Assembly: GCA_000507305.1 (NCBI GenBank)
Contig: DF241784.1
Coordinates: 1-64,000, forward strand
DNA: 64,000 nucleotides
DNA from: Breviolum minutum Mf 1.05b.01
Lineage: Eukaryota > Sar > Dinophyceae > Suessiales > Symbiodiniaceae
Direction of reading: 5' to 3'
Shown here: positions 11,063 through 21,668 of the stretch, in pieces
Numbering within the stretch: position 1 is the stretch's first letter
Layout: every line of letters begins with the position of its first letter
Notes under the pieces: generated by a model
What the model saw: the letters and a program-made list of their open reading frames with translations, nothing else
The model's database searches: none
Told to the model about the DNA's origin: nothing
Made by a program: the position numbers and the translations under genes

Positions 11063-14000
11063 CTTCAGTTAAGGGTAATTGGGAAGACATCTGCAACATC
11101 CTGAGTTTTTGATAGGTTCTCTTGGTGGAATTTGGTGCCGTTGCTCTGTATCAAAGTCAACTCGAGGCATGTGTTGGGAGTTTACTCTGATTGAGGGCTC
11201 AAACGAAATCCCTACTTTTCACGTTGCCTTAGGAACCATAAAACGGTATAGGAAAAGGTTGAAAAACATTGATGGTGACTGACTATTAGACTATCATTCT
11301 TCTGTGATATGGGGGCTTCAATGAAGATCCGTTATTTTTTATTCATCATACATATCTTGGAATGCTGCCACACAAGATCGTATCATGCTGGTAGTGGTGA
11401 CATCAAGGGTTGGGCAACTCCCAGGATATTTTTCTCATAAGAGCATCCCACCGGGTCTCAAACGCGGAGTTTAATCAAGCAAACTCGCCAAATAACCATA
11501 CATGTGCATTGTTTGACCCTCCCAACATGAGTAATTCAATCACCCCTGTCATTACAAAGCATCATAATAGGTCATAATATTCACCCAAAGATGCTCCTCA
11601 AAGGCATTCCCATGCGTTCCGTACATTCCATATGTCAAGGCAAAAAGGTTCCCTAAATGTGTAGCCATCGAAACCTAGGGGTAGCTCCTTACATATAGCT
11701 CTCTAGTTCGAAAGGTTTCGGTTGATACACCACTCTCCTGTGCTCCCTTCAAAAGCACCTAACCATTGGTATCAAGATCACCAAGCATCATGAAAGGTGG
11801 CTCTGCTCCGAAGCGATAGGCATAGTGTGCATATTTCCCAGTGCGGCTATCATGGAGGTGTAGCAAGGCCAAGTAATGTTCTCGAGGCAAGCTAGGCGTT
11901 GCTGCAGTGTTGTTCACCAACACGGCCTATGGCAATGACGGATGAGGAATAGCACCAGTTTCGGGGGGGGCCCGGGCTCCATTTTGATACCATTTTGGAT
12001 CCTTGAAGATGTCTCTATGGAGTCCATCATGTATCCCAATATGAACTTGCCCCAAATTTTCTCCACAAATTTTCCGGCCTGCGCGGATCCTCTGATCTGT
12101 ACATGTGGTGACCTGGGTTGGGCGAACCAATGGGTTAGAACAACCATCGCCTGTGGGGCAAAGAAACTTTCACCTGAAAGGCCTTGAAGAAATGTCTTTG
12201 CAACAAGTTGTTGTCTGTCGTTTTTTGCAACAAAAATCTGCAAGCCACAACATCAAACCGGCCTTGGTATCTTTTGAATGTCAGGATCATTTTTGGATCG
12301 TCTACTGATTTCAAAAATCCGATGTAAGCATCTTCAAAGTGAGATTGAGACGTGACTTTAATAAAGCAACCCACTTAATACATCAATGAAAAACATGTGA
12401 ACATTGGGTGATTCCACCAAGAATTGAATTGTTACACTACATCAAATTACAAATATATAGGCCTGTTGCAAGTTATTTTTTTGGTCATGCCTTCAATATG
12501 CTTCAACATGACTCAGGCTTAACAACATGTGGCTAACTCCCACCTACAAAAATGCTTCTCTGAAACGTTGAAAACTCACAAATTGATGCAACAAAAACAA
12601 CCAACTTGAATCTGATTCAGAATATGATGTCATATAATTTCACTCTTCCAAACAAATACAAATGTAGTGTGACTTGAATGAAGGTTTGAAAACGTATATC
12701 TCAGTACTGGCTGCTAGCAACTGCACAGTAAAGATTTGTATCAAACTGCTAGGATCAATGGTATTCCAAGTAGATTCCAAAAAACCCATAGGGGACTTTG
12801 TTAAGGTCTCTTTCAAACAGAGTTAATCTACTCATTTTGGAGCTCCAAGTCCTGCCAGTCCGCCACTTCCTTTCATGGTTTTTGTGCTACCCAAGTCAGT
12901 CTTCCACGAACCACAAACAAAAAATAAAGAAACATGTACAATCTGTTTGGCAAAATCCTGGGGATCTTTCGTTAATCATAGCTAACTCCCTGTTCATATC
13001 GCTGTTCAAGTGACTCTTGAGCAATACGCTGCAAGGGGCGAAAGGTAGTACTGTAAACCTTTTCACTGGAGCCGTCCATCTGCGCTGACAAGATGACGTG
13101 AGGCATTGGTGTATAGACAAAGTAAAGGGAGTTCCTGCGGTGCACATGTCAGCAAACGTCACGTGTCACCCCGGACTAACCTTTTTTACAAGTTTTCCAG
13201 ATGAAGGGATGAAATATTGGGGTGAAGATTTGTGGAAAAATATCCGATCTTGGAGAGAAAGGTAGGGCCACGAGTATTTTTCTACTTAGATCTTAGATAA
13301 TTTTTGGCTACTAATAAAGGATACTCTCAGTTGGGCTTGTGTTTTTTTTCATGCTGCCGTTGTTGCTTGTTGGACGAAAATATTCTGCCAACCAGTTGAT
13401 ATATGAGAAAATGTCCCAGGAATCCATCCATCCATCCGCTTGAAGCCTCCCAAGCAGATTGGGTCCATTTTTGTGGAAAACGTCCGGGGTTTAAGGTAGC
13501 AAATCAGCTGGCGTTACTATCAGGAGGTAGTATTTCTAGCATTGATGGAAAAAAAACATCAACATTGGATGATGTTTCACTAATCTGAACAGAAAACAAA
13601 TCTTGAAAACACATTTTTCGGTACTTTCATGTCTTGAAGAAATACATAGCACAGTCCCTACTTGTCCCTATTGATTGATTCATGTGGGCTCATATGGTCT
13701 CAATAAAAAACCTACCTTTTGGCACATAAAAGCTACCAAAAACCACAACAAACCACCAACTAAGTATAACCAAACACAATTCACAGCCATAACAGCACCT
13801 TGCTCCCAACAACCAAACATGTTCCACCAAGTTTCTTGTATGTAAATGGGATCCAATTCTTCTCAGCCACATCACTTTGGCCATAGCTCAGCCGATATCC
13901 TTTGTGAAAATGTCTCAAAGAAAAACACAAACCATTCATAGTCTTTATAGTCTTTATAGTTGAGACTCTATCTGATCAACCCTTTGTTTTCAATGTTCTT

Positions 14001-15163
14001 ATAAACATCTTTGATCCACTTGGTTTCGGACGAATCGGATAGCATCATGTACAGTACCTTCAAAGGAAACACCTTCGATGAGGCATTTTTTTGTTCACAT
14101 TCCGTAATCTCTGACGCATGCTGTTTGCCAGGAATCTCCTTTTCACAATACAGAGCCTAAGAGAGCTAAGTAAAGCCATGTTGTAAACAAAAAAACCTTG
14201 TAAGATTAAGTACGAAGCTAATCAACATATGGGTGTTTCCAAAAATAGTGGTACCCCAAAATGGATGGTTTATAATGGAAATCCCTATTAAAATGGATGA
14301 TTTGGGGGTACCCCTATTTTCGGAAACACTCATATACTTGTCATGGTTTTCGCAAAGAAAAGTCCTGACTCTCAAGGATGCTATCCTAGATATTCATCAG
14401 TTGACCCAACCAATTCATCGCACATTAAGGTCACCAGGTGCTCCACATATCCACAATCCACTATTTCGTAGATTTGTATTTTTGCAATGGGTCTTCCAGG
14501 AAGAAACATATCCATGGCACCATGTCCATATCTCCATCTGCCCCTTGGTTTTGTCTGAATGAAACGGTTTTCCCCTAGGCAAGTCACCCATCATCGGAGT
14601 CGTGACATCTTGTGGTTGCACTCCGCTGGACAAATACATTTGCGTCACTGCATCTGTAAAGCCCTGGAAAGTTTAATGAGGTGAGGTAAGTTGGAAAATT
14701 GGTAATCTTTCAAGCTTGAATTGTGAGGATTTGAATCATCTCAGGTCTTGATATATTTGATATTAAAACTGTGGATGGAAATCCAATTCAACATTCACCC
14801 GAGTGAAATGTAGAACAACATACCCGACTGTAGGATGGGGACAAACAGTGGACTGCAACTGCCCGTAGTACTTCAGAAAAAAAGGTAAGTAACCAGGGTA
14901 CATGGCACTGCTCGTTTTGGTTTATATTGGCTTATATTGGTTTGTATACATATCTACATAATTCTGTATACATATGTACATATATATATATATATATGTA
15001 AGTTTTTGAGACCTCTAGCCTCTAGCAATCTAGTTTTGCCCAACTGTGCCACCTTGTGCCACCTCTTTTGACCCTTCTGTTTGTGGCGTGTCACTATTTG
15101 CAAGAAGTTGTTTGAAGATGTTTGAAGTACAGCAGCGTAGATAATTTGATTCTGCTGACAACC

Positions 15164-15206
<43 letters not shown>

Positions 15207-18200
15207 GGACTCAATTTCTGCTCATACACTTGTGTGTTTCTTAGTTTTTGTTCAAAACCTGGTGCGTTCACATGATTTCACCTTGAATATCTCTTAAAAA
15301 AAGGAGAGGATGTTTCCAAAAAAAGGTAACACCAGCAAATGTCTACTTATATCTAAATCACCATTTCCCGTAGGAAAAGGTATATTTGCCTACGTGTACC
15401 ATACAAATCAACTAAATGTTGGTAATCACATATGTCAGTCCCATTGATCCCATGGCTTTCACTATAGCTGTTCCATCTCTCATCAACAAACTTCCCCCAA
15501 ACTTCACGGACCTGTGAGTTCTTACGGCAGATCGATGTGTCACCACCATGAGGAGGTTTGGAGTCATACGCCATGATCAAAGTACCTTCCAAGTGAGCCA
15601 CGAAAAAAAACTCTCCTACTTTCCATTACACTGGTTGGTTAATAGGGATCCTTATAATGGTTTATTATAATCCCTATATACCTGGCTAGTATAATCCCCT
15701 GTATACCCTAAACAACCAGGGTTTGTTTCATTGCTTAAGTGGAAGAAGATTTGGGAGAAAGTCACACCCCCGATTTCGAAAACGAACGAATGAGTGGCTT
15801 GGAAAACCCAACCGCCCGTGAATGAAGATTTCTGTGATGTTCAACCATTGCCATCTTGGTTTTTAAAGGGTGGATGTTCAGTTTTGGTGTAACACACAAT
15901 ATATACCTTCCTTATACAATAGTTGCCAACCAAAACTCTACGACTGAAATTTGTTGTCTAGCAGCTAGCAATATCTTGATACCAATCATGGCTGCATGTC
16001 GTTGGAGCCCTGCATCGACTGCAGTGGCTTAGTTGGATCTCAGGAGGTACGGATGTAAGGTGCATACTCGGATGCGGAGGTTCGCTACGGCGTAAGTCTT
16101 TGCAAAGCTGGTTGTCCAAGTGGTGATGGTTTCAACACACAAATTCAAAAACAAATTATATAATTGTATAGTTCGATGGGAATTGTTGCTCAAATAGAGG
16201 CGAAAAGCATTATATAACATAAATTTGCAAGCGAGTTTAAAGAAAAAAATATCTGAGGGAAGTATGGACAGGATATGTACATACAAATATCTTTATACGT
16301 AATATATACATGACATGTGTATGTATGTGATGTTCCCTTTTGGGGTCATAGATTGTCCCTTTTGAAAGAGTCTATTCTACAGTCACTATAAGTGATGGTG
16401 TCAACCTTGGTTGCATGTTTTGCATGTTGGCTTTTGATCTGCCTTGGGGTAGGGTAAAACATAATGTTTGAAACCTTGACCTGAATCTTAAATATATGCA
16501 TGTACACATGTATAATTGTATATATATATATATAATCAACATCTTGAATAATCATAAATCACCAATACTTTGCAGTGCTTCCATCATTTTTCATGCTTTG
16601 GAGCTGATACCTTCGCTCATGGTTCCACAGGAACCCTTCGCTCTTCCTGCCATCTTTGGCACCTGCTTGATCCACCATCTTTGGGTCTTCGGGACCAGTA
16701 ACGACATGACGGATCAACGTGTTGTTGCCTTACAGCGGATAAGAGCGAAAGGTGATTGGATGCTGCAAATGACCTATTAAAAAAACATTGGAGACTAAAC
16801 AATCTAAGCGTTTCGTGACATAGGAAAAGGCGCGGTGTTTCTTTTTGTTTGCGTAGTTTTTGCCACTTTGAGGTTGCGACTGAAGGTGTGAGAGAATCAA
16901 AATGGAACAACAACTCACACAAGGCGCAAAATGTTCCCTTTGAAACACTTTACCAACCCCTTCTATTCTATCTATGATAGTAAAATACAACAATATGTTT
17001 CAACCATCGCCTCTCCATACTTTTCATGCACATAGACAAAGGGTATATCAATTGATAAGTAACTCACCAATTATACACGGTTGAAAGTTCTTGTAAGTTC
17101 AAAAGTTCAAACCACCACTTAACCAACAAACCAAACATATCTTATCAATATCAAGATCCTTCTGGAATCAACCGCCTCCCATCATCCTCTCATCAATCTG
17201 TGTGGTAGTTTAGTTTCAACAAAAACTTATGGGTTTGTTTATTCCTCCAAGGTGCTGGGGATCCAAGTTTCAGTCCAACAAAGATCATCTTTCCATACTT
17301 TCCCTGCCGCTGTTCGAAGTCCACTCCATGTAGACATTGAAAGCCTGGAAGTCGTGAGTCCAGGTTCTTTTTTTGATTTGAAAAGGTCGTAGTTCCATTT
17401 CGTGTACCAGGTGGTCAAAGTCACTTTATTTTGGGGATGGTCATCCCACCCTCAATAGGGAATCCTTATAATAGGTATATAAACCCTACGAAATAGGGGT
17501 TGATTCTCCCATCCGGAATGGAAAGTGGTATCAGCCCTTCTTTTTTGTATGTCATGCTGGTTGGGAATCCAATAAGAAATGATGAAATTACTGCCTTCGG
17601 TTCATGATGAAATCACTGCCTTCAGAATGATGACAATTTTGACATGCCCCTTTCGTGAGCCCTGTAGTTCCGAAGGTGAGCTTATCCTGGGCTAAGTTCA
17701 CTGGTGTTCCAAATGAAGTGTAGCACTCATGTTCAACCCTGCAGAATTAACATGTTGAACACAAAAGTCATGGGGGTTTGGTTCAGTTGATTTTCCTTTT
17801 GAAGTTTTTGGCAATTTTTAGGTGAACCAGCCCTTCATTTTCAGGCGCGTATTCACTGATGTTCAACCCAAGGTGCATATCCAAAGGAGATGAATCACCG
17901 CCATTAGGCCACTGACTCCAGGCCATGGAATCAACAGAGGTGCTACCGATGATGATCTCTGAATGCCAGATTTGATCGATGACAACCTGAAGCACCGAAT
18001 GATGCACAAATGGGTTCAAATTGGCACTAAAATTTGAAGATTCGACAGAAAAGCATAAACAACATGGAAAGAAGCAATGTTTCATTACAGAGTAAAACTA
18101 ATTTGTTTGAAGCACATTAAAAAAAAACACAAACTTCAACAACAAGCAAACTAACATGGTTTTCAAAATATACAGTACACGTCTAGTTTCTTCGAACTTT

Positions 18201-20664
18201 CAAAATCCTAATACACGTAATTATGCGTATAATAAAACTTCAACGTTCTACAAGGCTTCAGTCTGATTCAAGTCGGCCAGAGTTTTCCGACTTCCGTTAG
18301 TCACCTAAGGGTAGCTCTTCAAGTCGAATTTGGGGGAACAGTTGTCAAGAGCAAGGATGGTCATCATGGACAGTAAGTCAAACTTCAACACTTGTGGCTG
18401 TGACAGTTACTCTATATACTGGGAACCAGCATATCTCATATCCCGCATCCAGCCGGCACTTTTGAGTCAATGATGTTCCGGTTTTCCCGTTTGGTTGGAT
18501 ATGTGATCCTTCCCTGGAGGGTAGTCTTTGGTTCATGTCAAAGCACTGATCTCTAAGAGCCAAAAGAGGGTAGAACACATTTAGGCAAAGCAAGTTGAGC
18601 CACAAGAAAAACCTCGTTTCTATTATACTGATTGGTTAGTAGGGATCCTTATAATGGTTTATAATAATCTCCGCATAACTGGGTAGTAAATCCCGTAGGT
18701 GTTTTTTTGGGGGAGGTGTAGATTACTAAGCGTTTTTGACAGAGTTTTTTTACATTTTTCAGGGCTCTAAGCCGCCATTTGCCACCAAAGACACCGCATC
18801 CCCAGAGCCTTCGGGACCATCGTAGACGGCGTTGCGTTGCAAGGTCTCTCGACGGTGGCGCCGGGCGACCACCACCACACGGTCGTCCTGGGGATTTGGA
18901 GGTTTACACATCGTGAAACGAACGGTTCGCACCTGAAAATAGGTCGGGCCCAAAACCCATAGGATCCATGGGACTGGTATATTTACCTACATTTGGATGA
19001 TTTTTATGGTAAATGTAGGTAGATATACCATACATGGATGCTATGGGAAAAGGAAACTAATTATATATTTCCAACCATCCATATTCAGGTGCTATGTTAG
19101 TTTCAGGGAGGGTAGTGTGGAAGGTTGGATATGTTAGAATCACTGGTGTGTAAATGAATTGATTCCCACTTAAAATTGGTTATACCCACTTATCAATTGA
19201 TTATACAGATATGTTAGGGTTAGGCTAAACTCATTGCTTGAGTTGATAGTTCACATGCCGACAGGTTCTGGGTTCTTGCCTAGTTCCGTTCCACTTTCGT
19301 TTGCAATTTGCTGCAGAATTTGAAACATCTTGAAACCCTAGGATATAATCTAGGTCATCAACAGGCTGGTGTCTATCTTCACCCAAGTTATGAGCAAAGA
19401 CTTCCTCCACATTCCCATCATCATCAAACAACAATTCATCCAGCAGAATCATTTTAGCAAAGTGTGACGAAGGGGTGTCTTCTCACATCATTTGCATGAA
19501 TGATCACTTTTTGGAAAAAAAAGGCAGGTTTTGAAAATGGTAGGTAAATGCAAGGAAAATGTAATTCGAAGTCACCCCTCGTGGGAAGAATGTACCAACT
19601 GCTGCTGCCTACAATCCACTTACAGGATTGCTGTCATCTAGCAATTATGAATAGTAGAATTTGTAACAAGCCTCGTAACCTGGTAGCCATTGTGCTTAAT
19701 TGATCTTAATTGATGTATATATAATATATATATATATATGTACACATAGATATTGATATATGAAATAAGAATTATAACGATATGACCATATAATGATAAA
19801 CTCATAACGATATGATATCATCAAAATGCAATAAAAGACAGTTGACAGGTTTTTGTTTAATTCGTACCCCTTGTTGTGAATCGTCCTGAATGAGGACTGA
19901 TGGATTGATAATGCTTGCTCCAAGACGATGTCCTTCTGGGTCTCTGAGTTGCAATCGGACGTCGACCTGAGTCTGGGGTATCCCGCTTGAGGCGTGTTCA
20001 AAACGGTGGTTATATTCCATCAGATCGTTGCCCACTTATTTGATGAGTCGCTAGACTCCCAACTAGAGAGCTGCAGCGGGCAAATCCATCAACAACTTTC
20101 CACTTGCGGCTGGAATCAAGGGTATGAGCGATCTACTTCAGCAGTTTTGGGAAGGTTCTCATACCAAACCATGATCTATCGTAAGGGGTGAAGTCTGTTG
20201 ACAGGGTTTGCTATCAATTGCACAGGAGACAGATTCAGTTCTATTCTTATGAATGCTATCTATATGTACCTTTTGTGTGTGCATCTGCGCTAAACAAATT
20301 TCAATGTTGTCAGGTGTCAACATCAATCCTGCAAGAACAAACCACCGTCCAATCATCCATGTAAAGACAAGCTGAATAAATAGGTATAATTCAATATAAA
20401 ACAAACCTGAATACATATACCATAGTATCCTACCATCCATCAGCGGGCCTTCCCTTTCTCCCCCCTTCAAATCCTTCAAAACCATGAGACTGTGTGATTG
20501 TCAACCACCACACGTTCTGGAATATCTGGCAGACTTCCATCATATGCAGGATCTGGCAAGAAACTACAACCCACCAATGCTGCAGCCAAAACGAAGGGCA
20601 CGACCAAACGACCTTTCGTATGCGAAGCCCACCATCTCCTTGGTGCGTCCGAAGAATCGAAACC
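10866..20664 (-). CDS. GH130-like five-bladed beta-propeller protein, probable type II membrane protein (multi-exon)
   Basis: A long minus-strand gene whose exons carry the hallmark motifs of GH130-like glycosidase/phosphorylase propellers in the right order: INPSVLI (about 19.9 kb), TGPEDPK (16.7 kb), AEKNWIPF (13.85 kb), LYFVYTPMPHVIL (13.1 kb), HYLALLHLHD (11.85 kb) and GVQFAFASGLAVKGNTVII (11.0 kb). Family members act on mannosides or related glycans, often with phosphate as co-substrate, but the substrate cannot be told here and divergent eukaryotic copies may be non-catalytic. The possible N-terminal exon carries a hydrophobic segment, fitting a Golgi or cell-surface type II protein. 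The four 3'-most exons are resolved to the base with consistent phase; the 5' half is approximate. It ends about 10 kb left of the acyltransferase gene's end, on the same strand. Confidence 0.75.
11764..11926 (-). CDS. GH130-like gene, penultimate exon
   Basis: 163 bp, AG/GCC acceptor, CAATG/GTTAGG donor. Reads AVLVNNTAATPSLPREHYLA, LLHLHDSRTGKYAHYAYRFG, AEPPFMMLGDLDTN. Family members have YLA-GH-H followed by Y-H-F-Y-F-A-PPF at this point. It joins in phase to both neighbours. Confidence 0.75.
11927..12078 (-). other. GC-AG intron
   Basis: 152 bp intron with a GC donor (GCGCAG/GCCGGAAA) and TAG acceptor (GCCATAG/GCCGTG). It joins VQIRGSAQ to AVLVNNTAAT at phase 0, giving the expected RG-(S/T)-A-V-LV family strand. 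GC donors are common in dinoflagellates but also occur at low rate elsewhere. Confidence 0.6.
12079..12237 (-). CDS. GH130-like gene, internal exon
   Basis: 159 bp (53 codons, phase 0 at both ends) after acceptor GTGGCTTGCAG. Reads IFVAKNDRQQLVAKTFLQGL, SGESFFAPQAMVVLTHWFAQ, PRSPHVQIRGSAQ. The final RGSAQ lines up with the conserved RGG-T/S of the family. Confidence 0.6.
12987..13134 (-). CDS. GH130-like gene, internal exon with LYFVY motif
   Basis: After acceptor ACCGCAG the frame reads NSLYFVYTPMPHVILSAQ, MDGSSEKVYSTTFRPLQRIA, QESLEQRYEQG, then a GTTAGC donor. LYFVY followed by PH-V-L is the family strand that follows EKNWxPF. The phase join to the 13.85 kb exon is off by one base in my reading, so a tiny exon or a different donor is missing. 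Confidence 0.6.
13828..13874 (-). CDS. GH130-like gene, 47-bp exon with EKNWIPF motif
   Basis: A very short exon reading DVAEKNWIPFTYKKLG between acceptor GGCCAAAG and donor CTTG/GTGGAAC. EKNW(I/M/V)PF is the most diagnostic motif of the family. The length shows how finely this gene is cut. Confidence 0.65.
14231..14331. mobile_element. family F inverted-repeat MITE (GGGTGTTTCC / GGAAACACTC)
   Basis: A 101 bp element: GGGTGTTTCCAAAAATAG, GGTACCCC, two copies of AAATGGATG around a loop, GGGGGTACCCC, CTATTTTCGGAAACAC. Other copies: 30881-30986, 55125-55230, 59769-59871 and an inverted divergent one at 37045-37135. Ends lack AG, so it is not self-splicing; it sits in introns and spacers. Confidence 0.8.
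14420..14640 (-). CDS. GH130-like gene, candidate exon
   Basis: The minus frame reads MYLSSGVQPQDVTTPMMGDL and PRGKPFHSDKTKGQMEIW. It lies between the 15.5 kb and 13.85 kb exons and looks coding, but boundaries and phase were not resolved and a second frame is open over part of it. Confidence 0.35.
15165..15206. repeat. (CAA)n microsatellite
   Basis: 14 tandem CAA/ACA triplets inside what should be an intron of the GH130-like gene. The six-frame poly-Cys, poly-Leu and poly-Asn readings are not taken as protein. Confidence 0.9.
15512..15616 (-). CDS. GH130-like gene, internal exon
   Basis: Reads EFFFVAHLEGTLIMAYDSKP and PHGGDTSICRKNSQ, then a clean CACAG/GTCCGTG donor. HLEGTLIMAYDSKPP is a typical blade strand after the GPEDP region. 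A family D element (15633-15722) lies immediately upstream, but joining across it leaves a stop, so here it is inside a longer intron. Confidence 0.6.
16611..16728 (-). CDS. GH130-like gene, exon with GPEDPK motif
   Basis: 118 bp, acceptor CTGTAAG/G, donor GCGAAG/GTATCAG. Reads NNTLIRHVVTGPEDPKMVDQ, AGAKDGRKSEGFLWNHER. G-EDP(R/K) is the conserved turn with the carboxylate and base used in substrate binding by GH130 relatives. Confidence 0.7.
17800..18000 (-). CDS. GH130-like gene, internal exon
   Basis: After TTCAG/G the frame reads VVIDQIWHSEIIIGSTSVDS, MAWSQWPNGGDSSPLDMHLG, LNISEYAPENEGLVHL. The MAWSQWP stretch fits the loop between early blades. Exact donor not fixed. Confidence 0.5.
18400..18560 (-). 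CDS. GH130-like gene, candidate exon
   Basis: Reads DQCFDMNQRLPSREGSHIQP, NGKTGTSLTQKCRLDAGYEI. Plausible by position and composition; boundaries approximate. Confidence 0.4.
18906..19113. mobile_element. nested MITE pair: family E inside family G
   Basis: The outer element has family G ends (GAAACGAACGGTTCGC ... GTTAGTTTCAGGGAGGGT). Its interior is interrupted at 18955-19048 by a complete family E palindrome. The family G sequence resumes after it (TTCCAACCATCCATATTCAG). This shows family E was active after family G. Confidence 0.8.
19280..19452 (-). CDS. GH130-like gene, candidate acidic exon
   Basis: Reads LDELLFDDDGNVEEVFAHNL, GEDRHQPVDDLDYILGFQDV, then SNSAANCKRKW. Strongly protein-like. 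It lies between the INPS and MAWSQWP exons. Confidence 0.45.
19868..20030 (-). CDS. GH130-like gene, exon with INPS motif
   Basis: Reads NDLMEYNHRFEHASSGIPQT, QVDVRLQLRDPEGHRLGASI, INPSVLIQDDSQQG, then donor GGG/GTACGAA. (L/I)NPS at the first blade is a standard family motif where the active-site funnel begins. Confidence 0.6.
20480..20664 (-). CDS. GH130-like gene, possible 5' exon with membrane anchor
   Basis: After AACAAAG/G the minus frame reads GFDSSDAPRRWWASHTKG, RLVVPFVLAAALVGCSFLPD, PAYDGSLPDIPERVVVDN. A basic stretch followed by a 16-residue hydrophobic run fits a type II signal anchor. The start codon was not found and the plus strand is also open (starts MRLCDCQPPHVLEYLADF), so this is tentative. 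Confidence 0.4.
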
Positions 20665-20851
20665 CTTTGTTGGATCAAAAATTGCAGGAAGATATCCAGG
20701 TTAGAGGGAATCTCAAACAAACAAGCACAAAATTAACACTATTCCTTTAAAATCATTGTATGTAAACTCAACTCTTGGAGCTTTCAGTGAAACTTGAGTT
20801 GAATCAAGTTTTCACTAAAACTTAAGTGTATTCTCAGAGGACTTTCATCTA

Positions 20852-20941
20852 CTAGTTGGTGGTTTCAACCCCTTTGAAAAATATCTTAAATGGAAATCGT
20901 CCCCAAATAGGGATGAAAATAAACATATTTGGAACCACCAC
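20852..20941 (-). mobile_element. introner candidate, family A
   Basis: 90 bp copy flanked by GATCTAG and CTAG. The minus frame upstream (GKSFGSVIAGMFVGAKSP, MFLGHQRVFNSRS) runs to its first base; after removal the frame gives SR and a stop. Either an intron near the end of a gene or an insertion at the 3' end. Confidence 0.4.
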
Positions 20942-21102
20942 CTAGATCTACTGTTGAAAACGCGCTGATGGCCTAAAAACATGGGACTTTTCGCACCTAC
21001 AAACATCCCCGCAATCACTGAGCCAAAGGACTTTCCTGAAATCACGATCAGTTGAAGCGTTATTTTTTTTCCCTACTGAATATGTAATCCCTAAAAGGTT
21101 TA

Positions 21103-21206
21103 CACCCCGGAAAACTAACATGTCCCCTAAAAAGGGACTATTTCAATAGGAAATACATCTTCCAACCATTGATTTTCAGGGGATATGTTAGTTTTCAGGG
21201 GAGTAA
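21103..21206. mobile_element. family H inverted-repeat element (GAAAACTAACATG ends)
   Basis: Ends CCCCGGAAAACTAACATG and TATGTTAGTTTTCAGGGG. Related copies: 23311-23415, 42288-42408, 42894-42975, 49362-49463, 59252-59340, 60103-60221. Some have AGATTAACATGG or AAATTAACATA ends, so this may be two subfamilies. Confidence 0.7.
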
Positions 21207-21527
21207 TGCCCAAAAGGTTTAAAGGTTAACCATTGGCTGAGTAAGAGCAAACAACATGCATAGATTTACAGTGTATACAGTGTACATACGGCTACTTGAC
21301 ATCTTTTCAATGATCCTTACTTGAGGAACAAGACAAGGAATAAAACCCCTCAGTGAATTTGATCATATTTCACTGACTTCCGGAGAAATGACACGAAGGC
21401 ATCTTGGGGAGATTTCCATTACTCTGACAAAAACCCGTATAAGATACTAAGCTACCCTTTTTCAGGATGCATCCCCGTCCTTCTTGTTCAAAAGAACTCC
21501 GTCTTTCCCCAAAAAAATGTTGTGTAC

Positions 21528-21668
21528 TAATTCAAGTCTCTGAATTGGCTGCTGGACGCATTTCGCGAGAAGGTAGGCAGAAGCATAAGTCCACACTAGG
21601 AACAAGGCCAAGTTTACTAAGCCCGTCTGCGGCCATACTGCATAGCACAGGAATTGAAAGACATAGAC
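21528..21668 (-). CDS. acyltransferase-3 gene, C-terminal helix exon
   Basis: 141 bp, acceptor ACGGAG/G, donor GAATTA/GTACAC. Reads VYVFQFLCYAVWPQTGL, VNLALFLVWTYASAYLLAKC, VQQPIQRLEL. V-Y-FQF--YA-WP followed by a last helix and an (E/Q)-P is the standard end of the family. Confidence 0.7.

Noticed and set aside
15633-15722. Family D element as an exact intron of the GH130-like gene
   Set aside because: Joining across it gives a stop in the frame needed for HLEGTLIMAYDSK, so here it is inside a larger intron.
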